A stretch of DNA of 64,000 nt, taken from Sandaracinaceae bacterium. Lineage in GTDB: Bacteria > Myxococcota_A > Polyangia > Polyangiales > Houyiibacteriaceae. The DNA is taken from positions 248,001-312,000 of the forward strand of contig JACKEJ010000006.1 in the NCBI GenBank assembly GCA_020633055.1. The letters run 5' to 3'. Numbering within the stretch: position 1 is the first letter of the stretch; every line of letters begins with the position of its first letter. A program made the translations under genes and the position numbers. Shown piece after piece: positions 45,084 to 53,065 of the stretch. The notes below the pieces were generated by a model. The model ran no database searches and had not been told where the DNA came from. It was given only the letters and a program-made list of their open reading frames with translations.

Positions 45084-46702
45084 CCACGCAACGTCTCACC
45101 CCCGCGCTGTTGCTCGCGGCCTTCGCGCTGCTCGCGCTCCCCACCGAGGCCCACGCGGGCGGGTTCTACATCAGCGATCGTGGTGTGCGTCCGGCAGGCC
45201 GCGGCTTCGCGTTCGTGGCGGGCGCGGACGATCCACAAGCGCTCTGGTACAACCCGGCGGGCCTCGGCTTCTCGGGTCAACAGCTGCTGATCGACGCGAA
45301 CCTGCTGTTCTTCCGCGGGAGCTACACGCGCGTGGACAGCGGCGGCAACACGCTCCCCACGGTGGAGGCCGAGGTGCCGCTGCTGCCGCTCCCCATGCTG
45401 GCGTACTCGGACAACTTCGGTCTCGAGCGCTGGACGTTCGGGGCCGGGCTGTTCGTCCCCACCGCGGTGCTGGGCGAGTATCCCTCGGGCTTGGACGGTC
45501 AGGGTCACCCCTGCGACATGGACGATGACCCGAACTGCGGCCCCGCGCCGCAGCGCTACTCGCTCATCAACCTCAACGGCTCGGCGCTCGCGCACCTCGC
45601 GCTGTCGGTCGCGTACCGGCCCATCGACGAGCTCTCCATCGGGCTCGGCGTGCAGATGATGGTGGGCGTGTTCCAGGCCGTGGTGGCGATGACCGCGTGC
45701 GACCGCTTCCTGTGCACGCAGCCCGAGAACCCCGAGTGGGATGGGTATGCGCGCCTGTCCATCAACCCGGTCATCGAGCCCGGCCTGCAGGGTGGCGTCA
45801 TCTACCGCAACGACGTGCTGTCGCTGGGCTTCTCGTTCCTGTGGTGGCCCAAGGCCATCCGCGGCGACGCCACCATCGACGTGCGCCTGCCGAGCGCGGT
45901 GCTGTTCGAGGGGGCGCGCGTGGAGGGCAACAAGGCGCGCGTGACCTTGCCGTTCCCGCTCACGCTGCGCGCGGGCGTCGAGGTGCGCCCCACGCCGTAC
46001 CTACGGCTCGAAGTGGCTGGAGTCTTCGAGCGTTGGTCGAGCCAGTCTCAGGTCACGGTCGACCCGCGAGACGTGTGGATCCGCGACGCGCTCGCCATCG
46101 GCGACTACGAGGTGGGCAGCCTGTCGATTCCCCGCAACATGCGTGACACGTACTCCGTACGCGTGGGGGGCGAGCTCACGCTCCCGTTCGAACAGCGGCT
46201 CAGCGTGCGCGGCGGTCTGATGTTCGAGACGTCCAGCTTCAGCGACTCGCACCTGACCGTGCTCACGCTCGACACGCGCAAGTACATCCTTGGGTTGGGT
46301 GCCAGCTTCGAGGTCAAGCCAGGCATCTTCCTCGACGTCTCCTACGCACACCTCTTCCTGCAGAACCGGAACGTCACGAACAGTCAGGTGACGCAGCCCA
46401 ACCCCATCCGCCCGCCAGCAGCGGGCGACATGGCTCCGGACGGTCCGGCGTACATCGGCAACGGCCGCTACGCGATGGAGGGCGACATGCTCGGCATCGG
46501 GCTGCGTTGGCAGCCCAACACCGCGCCCCCGGTCGTTACCCCCGAGCCGATGTCGGAGCGAGGCGAGGGGGATGCGCCGACCGGGCGCGACAGCGGGGAG
46601 CGCGAGGCGCCTGCAGAGGACGCATCGCCCACGGCCACGCCGGACGCCCCCCAGGGTCCAGACGCGGGACAGCCCTCGTGGTCGACGGGCTATGCTCGCT
46701 GA
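45080..46702 (+). CDS. FadL/TodX-family outer membrane transport protein
   Basis: This 540-residue protein has a cleavable signal peptide (cleavage after AHA, residue 26). The mature N terminus GGFYISDRGVRPAGRGFAF, followed by ADDPQALWYNPAGL, matches the OMPP1/FadL family hatch region (AxxxxxA...DxxxxxxNPAGL). The rest is a beta-barrel pattern of alternating strands. The last 70 residues are an acidic Pro/Ala/Glu tail after the predicted barrel end, which is unusual. FadL proteins carry fatty acids or aromatic hydrocarbons across the outer membrane. Translation is coupled to the preceding giant lipoprotein by a GTGA overlap. Confidence 0.85.
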   Translation: MTTQRLTPALLLAAFALLALPTEAHAGGFYISDRGVRPAGRGFAFVAGADDPQALWYNPAGLGFSGQQLLIDANLLFFRGSYTRVDSGGNTLPTVEAEVPLLPLPMLAYSDNFGLERWTFGAGLFVPTAVLGEYPSGLDGQGHPCDMDDDPNCGPAPQRYSLINLNGSALAHLALSVAYRPIDELSIGLGVQMMVGVFQAVVAMTACDRFLCTQPENPEWDGYARLSINPVIEPGLQGGVIYRNDVLSLGFSFLWWPKAIRGDATIDVRLPSAVLFEGARVEGNKARVTLPFPLTLRAGVEVRPTPYLRLEVAGVFERWSSQSQVTVDPRDVWIRDALAIGDYEVGSLSIPRNMRDTYSVRVGGELTLPFEQRLSVRGGLMFETSSFSDSHLTVLTLDTRKYILGLGASFEVKPGIFLDVSYAHLFLQNRNVTNSQVTQPNPIRPPAAGDMAPDGPAYIGNGRYAMEGDMLGIGLRWQPNTAPPVVTPEPMSERGEGDAPTGRDSGEREAPAEDASPTATPDAPQGPDAGQPSWSTGYAR

Positions 46703-46810
46703 GCGTGCGCGGCTCACACCGAACACCACGCGAATCAACGCGCGACCGTCCCTCGTGCGTCATGACCCCAGCAATTTCTCTTGATACGATGATACGTGTG
46801 TTGTATCCAG

Positions 46811-46833
46811 GCGTTGGTAAGGTCAACCAACGC
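46811..46833. other. Hairpin in the 46703-46983 intergenic region
   Basis: GCGTTGGT (46811-46818) and ACCAACGC (46826-46833) form an 8-bp stem with a 7-nt loop. No T-tract follows. It may be a secondary terminator of the FadL operon or an operator; nothing else in this stretch is recognisable except the terminator at 46919. Confidence 0.4.
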
Positions 46834-46918
46834 GGAGGCCCAACGGCCGATGCAGCGGGCGATCCCCGAATCCTCCACGACCCTCTGAGTTACTGAAGAT
46901 CCTCTGAGAGGCACCCGC

Positions 46919-46955
46919 GACCCGGTCAGCTGCGCCGCTGACCGGGTCGTTTCTT
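46919..46955 (+). terminator. Strong intrinsic terminator between convergent operons
   Basis: GACCCGGTCAGC (46919-46930) pairs perfectly with GCTGACCGGGTC (46937-46948) around a 6-nt loop and is followed by GTTTCTT on the plus strand. It should end the lipoprotein-FadL transcript; the same hairpin may act on the opposite transcript ending after glmM. Confidence 0.8.
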
Positions 46956-46983
46956 CCGTCCTCGCTTGTTCCGGCGCAGCACC

Positions 46984-48354
46984 TCAGGGCGCGGCGGTCG
47001 CCAGCTCGTCCTTCGCCACAGCGAGGATGTCGCGGGCCAACCGGTCGATCTGCTTGAAGCTGGGCCCCTCCAGCATCACGCGCAGCTTCGGCTCGGTGCC
47101 GCTCCAGCGCACCAACACGCGCCCGTCGGCGCCAAGCGTCTGCTCGGCGTCGCGCATGGCTGCGGTCGTCTTCGGCATCTTCTGCAGCGGGCGTCGCACG
47201 GGCAGCGTGCCGTTGACCAGCACCTGAGGCACGCGCTCCATGACCTCGCCGGCGAGCTCGGACAGCGGTCGCTGCTCGCGCAGGAGGATGGCGAGCACCT
47301 GCATGGCGGCGACCAAGCCATCGCCTGTGGTGGCGTGCTTGAGAAAGATCAGGTGGCCCGACTGCTCGCCGCCCAACGCGAGCCCGCGCTGCCGCATGGC
47401 CTCGACCACGTAGCGGTCTCCCACCGCGCAGCGCAGCAGCTTGCCCCCCTCGCGGACCATCGCGCGCTCGAGCCCCAGGTTGCTCATGACCGTGGCCACC
47501 AGGGTCTTCTTCGGCAGCGCGCGGCGGCGCAGCATGCGCGTGGCGCACAGGGCCATCAGCGCGTCGCCATCGACGACCTTGCCCTTCTCGTCGACGATGA
47601 TCACGCGGTCGGCGTCGCCGTCCAGCGTGATGCCGATGTCCGCGCCCCGCTTGCGCACCTCGCGCGCGCACGCCTCGGGGTGCAGCGCGCCGCACAGGTG
47701 GTTGATGTTCGTGCCGTTCGGCTTGTCACCCAGGCTGTAGACCGTGGCGCCGAGCTCGCGGAACACGGCCGTGGCCACGCGGTACGCCGCGCCGTGTGCG
47801 GCATCCACGACCACCTTGAGCCCCTCGAGCGTGAGCTCGTCCGGGAAGGAGGCCTTCACGAACGCTACGTACCGTCCCGGCGCGTCGTCCAGGCGCTCGG
47901 CCGTGCCCACGCGCTTGCCGGTGGGGCGACCCTTGTCCAGTCGCCCGTCCTCCATGAGCGCCTGGATCTCGACCTCGGTCTCGTCGGGCAGCTTGAACCC
48001 GTCGGGCCCGAACAGCTTGATGCCGTTGTCTTCGTACGGGTTGTGCGAAGCGCTGATGACCACCCCCGCGTCCGCGCGCATGCTGCTGGTGAGGTGCGCG
48101 ATGGCGGGCGTCGGTAGAGGGCCCGTCAGCATCACGCGCCCGCCCCAGGCGCACACCCCAGCCGCGAGTGACGTCTCGAAGAGGTAGCCCGAGATGCGGG
48201 TGTCCTTCCCGATGACCACGCGGGGTGGGTGCTTCACGCGTGTCCGCGCCTGGTAGGTGATCGCCGCGCCGATGCGGAACGCGGTCTCGGGGGTCATGTT
48301 GCCAGCGTTGGCGAGGCCGCGGACGCCGTCCGTGCCAAAGAGAGATCGAGTCAT
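46984..48354 (-). CDS. glmM: Phosphoglucosamine mutase
   Basis: This 456-residue enzyme interconverts glucosamine-6-phosphate and glucosamine-1-phosphate (EC 5.4.2.10) for UDP-GlcNAc, peptidoglycan and LPS synthesis. The start LFGTDGVRG is the family signature. The phosphoserine is S103 in ISASHNP. The metal-binding loop is LDGDADR near residue 242 and the phosphate-binding loop is RWSGTEPKLRV near residue 412. The gene begins 25 bp after tamB on the same strand and is probably the last gene of the HEAT-tamA-tamB cluster. Confidence 0.95.
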   Translation of the reverse strand: MTRSLFGTDGVRGLANAGNMTPETAFRIGAAITYQARTRVKHPPRVVIGKDTRISGYLFETSLAAGVCAWGGRVMLTGPLPTPAIAHLTSSMRADAGVVISASHNPYEDNGIKLFGPDGFKLPDETEVEIQALMEDGRLDKGRPTGKRVGTAERLDDAPGRYVAFVKASFPDELTLEGLKVVVDAAHGAAYRVATAVFRELGATVYSLGDKPNGTNINHLCGALHPEACAREVRKRGADIGITLDGDADRVIIVDEKGKVVDGDALMALCATRMLRRRALPKKTLVATVMSNLGLERAMVREGGKLLRCAVGDRYVVEAMRQRGLALGGEQSGHLIFLKHATTGDGLVAAMQVLAILLREQRPLSELAGEVMERVPQVLVNGTLPVRRPLQKMPKTTAAMRDAEQTLGADGRVLVRWSGTEPKLRVMLEGPSFKQIDRLARDILAVAKDELATAAP

Positions 48355-48379
48355 GTGCGTGTCTTCGTGTGCGCCGCGT

Positions 48380-51300
48380 TCACGGCTCCCAAGTGATGTC
48401 CAAGCTCCAGCTGTTGGGCGGAGCGTAGTCGCTCCGGCCGACGATGCTGCGCGGAAACTGGAGCTCGATGAGGAAGCCGTTGTCGTGCGACTGGCGGGTC
48501 GAGTCCTCGGTTCCATCGGCACGCCGCGCCGTGAAGTAGCCCTCGATGTAGATACCCCGCACGTAGTCACGCAAGGCATGGGGAATGAGCGAGTCGGCGT
48601 TGATGCCGGCGCGGATGATGGGGCTGCGGAAGCCCTCGTCTCCCATCTCGATGCGGATGGTCGGGATGATCTCGCCGAACTGCTCGCGCAGGGCAAGCGT
48701 CGCGACACCGAAGGCCACGCCCGCCAGGAAGTCGGTGGCCTCGGCGGCGGCGCCCTGCGGGTTGTTGCTGTCCGACTGCAGCGCCCGGTCGATGCGCGTG
48801 TCGCCGGTCAGCAGCAGCGAGATGATCTCGCCCTGGTCGCTGACACCCTCGATGCTGGTGGTGAAGCGCACCTCGGGCCGGCTCAGCGTGCCGCTGACCT
48901 CCACGCCCACCGTGTCGCCTGGGCGGTTCCGCAGCGTGTGCGTCGCGACGAGCGAAACCACCGGGTCGACCTCCTCCGTGTTGCGGAACAGCATCGAGCC
49001 GCTCTCCACGTCGAACACCTTGCCGAACACGGAGAAGTTGCCGCGGTGCAAGCGCGCGTCGCCGCGGATCTTGAAGGCGTCGCCCGCCATCGACACCTGC
49101 AGCTGCGCGGAGACTTGGGCGGCGAAGTCCTGCGCCGCGCTGCGCACCCAGAAGCGGTTCGCGGCATCGACGTCGATGAGCCAGACGAACGGCACCTCCG
49201 TCTCGCTCTCGCTCTCGTGCGTCTCGCCATAGACGTAGACGTCCGGGTGTGCGGCCAGCGAGATGGAGGAGCGTCCGCCGTCATCCGGCAAGCCGACGTC
49301 CAGACGCTCCACCACGATCTCGCCGAAGAGCGTGTCGGAGTTGCACTCACGCTGCGTGTTGTCGAGCTCGCACGACCGCTCTGCCGAGCAGATGCACGCG
49401 TTCAGCTCGGCTACTCCGTCCAGCGTGGCCATTACCGACCCCTCCTGACGCACCGGGAAGCCATCGGCGCGAGCGCGCAGGCCGCGGATGTAGCTGGGGC
49501 TGAGACGCTCGAAGCCCAGCTGACCGCTGAAGGTCACGTCTCCGTTGCCGTCGGCCGCGTGGAAGCGCTGCAGCTCGATCTCGCGCCCGTCGAAGATCAT
49601 GTCTCCTTCCACATCCCGCAGACGCTGTCCGATGGAGCGCAGCTCGACGCGGCCATCGGTGAGCGCCAACGAGCCGTACCACGAGGGGTCGAGCGCGGCC
49701 CCGCGCGCGCTCAGCTCGCCATTGAGCAGGCCCTCCACCCCCGCCACGTCGCTGAGCCACGCCAGTGGTGCGCCGAGCGGCGTGTGGGTGAACAGGGCGT
49801 GCGCCTCGACCTCCGCTTCTTCCCCCACAGCGGGCAGCTGCGGGTCGCCCTCCCATGTGATGGGGACGCGACCCTCGATACGCGTCGTGCCGCCGTTCCA
49901 CCACTCCGCGTCGACAGCGCCAGAGATGGCGTCGGAGGTCGCCTCCACCACCAGGTGGACGTCCGAGGGGTCGGTCTCGCGCAGGACGACGGCGCTGCGG
50001 CGGACACCGCGCACCAGCGTCCGCGCCCTGGCGCCGATGGCGTCGAGGTTCAGGCGCACGTACGGGTCCTCGCCGAAGAGGCGCGCCTCGAAGTCGCCGT
50101 CCAGGGGACCGCCGACGAAGTGGCAGACGCTCGGCAGCGAGGACATCTCCGCGCCGCGGATGGCACCCGCCACCACGATCTCGGGCCAGGAAGAGACGCC
50201 GGACGCGAGCCACGCGAGCGGATCGATGTCGGCGCCTGCGTTCATGGTGAGCACCCGGTACTCGCCCAGCACGCCCTCGATGAGCGCCTCGGCGCGCCCC
50301 CCGTCGAGCGTCACGAAGACCGTACCGCGCGGGTTGCTGTCTGCCGCGCACAGCTCGTCGCTCATGTCCCCCAACCAGTCGACCGCGCTGAAGACGTTGC
50401 CGTGCAGCGGCCAGCCGCCGCCGCCGCGTAGCGTTCCATCGATCGCCAGCCGCAGCTGCTCGGCGCCCGCTGGGAGCCCTTCGCGTACGGAGGGGGGCAG
50501 CACCTCGACGGTGCGAGGGGGCACCCGCACCGAGATCTGCCAGGGCAGGTAGGAGAGCAGCTCGATCGCGGAGCTGTCCTCTGCCGTCAGGCTGCTTAGC
50601 GCGAGGACCATGTTGCCCTCCAGCTCGAGCAGCAGCCCCTGGGCGTCGGTCGCCGTCGTGCGCACCATCATCAGGTTGGACTCGTCGTAGCGCAGGTCGC
50701 CGCTGACGTTGACGATGGGCCAGTCGGCGTAGCCCAACGTCGGCACGTTGAACGAGGCGTCGACCGTGGGCGTGTCGACGGTCCCCGCGATGTGCGCGTG
50801 TCCCTCGAGCGCGCCGCTCAGCTGGAGCGGAGTCTCGCTGGGGAAGAGGTCTCCGACCAGCGCGAGGTCCATGGAACGCGTGCTGATGTCCACGTAGTAC
50901 GCGCTCTCCGCGAGCGCGACGGCGACGTCGGCCTCCTCGTCGTCCGGAGCGCCGCTGATCTTCACGATGAACGTCCCTCGGTCACCGAAGCGCACCTCGG
51001 CCGCGGCGGCGATGTCCCCGGGCTCGTACTCGGCCCAGGCGTGCTCGATCTCGATGGGATCCACCGTCAGCCAGCGCCCGTCGTGCAGGCGCCCGCGGGC
51101 GTAGACGTGTGGCGCGTGGTCGAGGTCACCGTCCAGCTGGACGCTCAGGTCGATGCTCCCCGAGGCGTCGATGGGCACCCCCGCGAAGTCTGCGATGTGC
51201 GCCACCGTGAGGCCCTCGACCGCCACGCGGATGTCATCGTTCCGGCGGGGGTGGTAGGAGCCAGTCACCTCGACGCTCTCGCCCTCGTTGCGCAGCGCAG

Positions 51301-53065
51301 TCGTGCCGAGGTCGATGCGGCCGTCGTCGTGTAGCACCAGGCCGCTGACCGTACCCGCGAGCCGTGCGTCCCCGGCAGCGACGCGCAGCAGGGGCGCCTC
51401 CACGTGGGTCGCTCCTTCGCCCATCTCGGCCTCCACCTCGAAGGCGATCAGCCTGCCTTCGTCGCGGAGCTCACCAACGCTCAGGTAGCGGTGTGGTCCG
51501 CCAACCAGGCTGACGCTGCCGCTCCCGAGTGGCACACCGGACACGACCAACTGCACGGGCGCCAGGTTCGCGTCCAATGAAGGAGCGGCGAGGTCCCCGA
51601 ACAATCGTCCACGGAGAGGGACGCGAGCGGCCTCGACGGACCCGTAGCGCACTCCCGCGAGCGTCGCGGTCCCGGAGATGTCGTAACGCGGGATCTCGTC
51701 GGCGCTGCGCTCGAACCACACGTCGAAGCGCAGAGAAGAGCGTAGGCCGGGGACCGCCTCCGCGATGTTGGGGTCGCGGGCCACCTGCGGGATGTAGCCC
51801 ACGATGTGCATGCGGACCGCACCCGCGGGGTCCACCGTGCCGGTCGCGCTGGCGTGTCCGCCGCCGTACGGAGTCTCGACCCTGTCGATGCGTACGCTCC
51901 CATCCGCGAGCAGCGTGGCGTTGGCCGAGACCGAAGGCACGCGCACGCCCTCGTACTCGAACGGCTCGATGTCTGCCGACAGTTGCGTCTCGCCTTCGGG
52001 GCCAGCCGCCGGGATGCGCAGACGCAGGTCGCCACGGACCGTGAGCTCGGGCGCGCTGGCGAGGACCGGGCCGAGGTTCAGGCCGTCGGTGTGGATGCGC
52101 ACCTCGACGTCCCCTTCACTCGGCAGCTCGCCGGAGAGGGACACGGGTCCACCCGCGGTCTCGAGCGTGCCGCGCACCGCCAGCCGATCGGGTGGACCGC
52201 TGAGGCGGACGAACCCCTGCGTACGCCCGGTCAGGATGGACGCCCACTCGAACCCCAGCTCGGACAGGGTCTCCCCGTTGACGGGCTCAGCGTGGACGAG
52301 CAGGTCCAGCTCCGCGGTCGCCTCGGGCTCTCCAGGGGGTGGGGCGTACCCCAGCGCCACGTGCACCTGCTCGTCTCCCATGCTGGCCCGCGTGGTCACC
52401 TGTGTGCCGCGCTCGTCGCCGTAGATGACGCCCACCAGGTTCTCGATGCGACCCCGCCGAGGGAAGGGAGACACCACGTCGCCGCTCAGCGCGTAGACGC
52501 GGATCTCGGTCGTCTCGTGAAACTCCATGCGCCCATGGGCGTTGGTGCCCTCGATGCGCAGACCCGAGAGCCCGAGGATCTCCCCGAACACCGTCACACC
52601 TTCGAGCCGCAGATCGTCGACGATCGCGTGGAACGGCTCGCCCGTGCTCGGGCTCTTGTCGGTCGGCTCGAACGCCAAGAGGAATGTCGGCGTGCCCTCG
52701 CCATCGTCGATCAGCTCGAGCTCACCGCCGGTCAGGTGCGCGTGCGAGAAACGGAGCACGCCGTCTCGCAGCGCCGCGTAGTCGATGGCGAGCGAGATGC
52801 GGCTCCCTCGGATCACGGGACGGCCGCTCGGGTCGCGCAGGATGACGTCGCCCACCACGATCTCGTCCAGCCCCACGTAGTCGATGCGTCCGATCTCGAG
52901 CGACCCGTCGATCTGCGACGAGACCCAGTCCGTCAGCCCCCGGCCCAGCACGCGATGCCCCAGCGGCGAGTTGAGGTGATAGAGCACGCTGAGCAGCAAG
53001 AGCAGCAAGAGGACGAGCAGCCAGAGCAGCCCATCACGCCCGCCGCGCAAGACCCGCGCGACCAT
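48380..53065 (-). CDS. tamB: Translocation and assembly module protein TamB (DUF490)
   Basis: This 1561-residue protein has one N-terminal transmembrane helix (about residues 12-29). A very long beta-repeat region follows, like AsmA/TamB bridge proteins, ending in the C-terminal DUF490 domain (DFLAGVAFGVATLALREQFG, then FSVFGKVFDVESG-type strands before it). TamB spans the periplasm and, with TamA, helps outer-membrane protein insertion or phospholipid transport. The start overlaps the stop of the TamA gene (TGATG), so the pair is coupled. The size is above E. coli TamB (1259). An unusual Cys-rich insertion (CICSAERSCELDNTQRECN) lies before the C-terminal domain. Confidence 0.9.
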   Translation of the reverse strand: MVARVLRGGRDGLLWLLVLLLLLLLSVLYHLNSPLGHRVLGRGLTDWVSSQIDGSLEIGRIDYVGLDEIVVGDVILRDPSGRPVIRGSRISLAIDYAALRDGVLRFSHAHLTGGELELIDDGEGTPTFLLAFEPTDKSPSTGEPFHAIVDDLRLEGVTVFGEILGLSGLRIEGTNAHGRMEFHETTEIRVYALSGDVVSPFPRRGRIENLVGVIYGDERGTQVTTRASMGDEQVHVALGYAPPPGEPEATAELDLLVHAEPVNGETLSELGFEWASILTGRTQGFVRLSGPPDRLAVRGTLETAGGPVSLSGELPSEGDVEVRIHTDGLNLGPVLASAPELTVRGDLRLRIPAAGPEGETQLSADIEPFEYEGVRVPSVSANATLLADGSVRIDRVETPYGGGHASATGTVDPAGAVRMHIVGYIPQVARDPNIAEAVPGLRSSLRFDVWFERSADEIPRYDISGTATLAGVRYGSVEAARVPLRGRLFGDLAAPSLDANLAPVQLVVSGVPLGSGSVSLVGGPHRYLSVGELRDEGRLIAFEVEAEMGEGATHVEAPLLRVAAGDARLAGTVSGLVLHDDGRIDLGTTALRNEGESVEVTGSYHPRRNDDIRVAVEGLTVAHIADFAGVPIDASGSIDLSVQLDGDLDHAPHVYARGRLHDGRWLTVDPIEIEHAWAEYEPGDIAAAAEVRFGDRGTFIVKISGAPDDEEADVAVALAESAYYVDISTRSMDLALVGDLFPSETPLQLSGALEGHAHIAGTVDTPTVDASFNVPTLGYADWPIVNVSGDLRYDESNLMMVRTTATDAQGLLLELEGNMVLALSSLTAEDSSAIELLSYLPWQISVRVPPRTVEVLPPSVREGLPAGAEQLRLAIDGTLRGGGGWPLHGNVFSAVDWLGDMSDELCAADSNPRGTVFVTLDGGRAEALIEGVLGEYRVLTMNAGADIDPLAWLASGVSSWPEIVVAGAIRGAEMSSLPSVCHFVGGPLDGDFEARLFGEDPYVRLNLDAIGARARTLVRGVRRSAVVLRETDPSDVHLVVEATSDAISGAVDAEWWNGGTTRIEGRVPITWEGDPQLPAVGEEAEVEAHALFTHTPLGAPLAWLSDVAGVEGLLNGELSARGAALDPSWYGSLALTDGRVELRSIGQRLRDVEGDMIFDGREIELQRFHAADGNGDVTFSGQLGFERLSPSYIRGLRARADGFPVRQEGSVMATLDGVAELNACICSAERSCELDNTQRECNSDTLFGEIVVERLDVGLPDDGGRSSISLAAHPDVYVYGETHESESETEVPFVWLIDVDAANRFWVRSAAQDFAAQVSAQLQVSMAGDAFKIRGDARLHRGNFSVFGKVFDVESGSMLFRNTEEVDPVVSLVATHTLRNRPGDTVGVEVSGTLSRPEVRFTTSIEGVSDQGEIISLLLTGDTRIDRALQSDSNNPQGAAAEATDFLAGVAFGVATLALREQFGEIIPTIRIEMGDEGFRSPIIRAGINADSLIPHALRDYVRGIYIEGYFTARRADGTEDSTRQSHDNGFLIELQFPRSIVGRSDYAPPNSWSLDITWEP

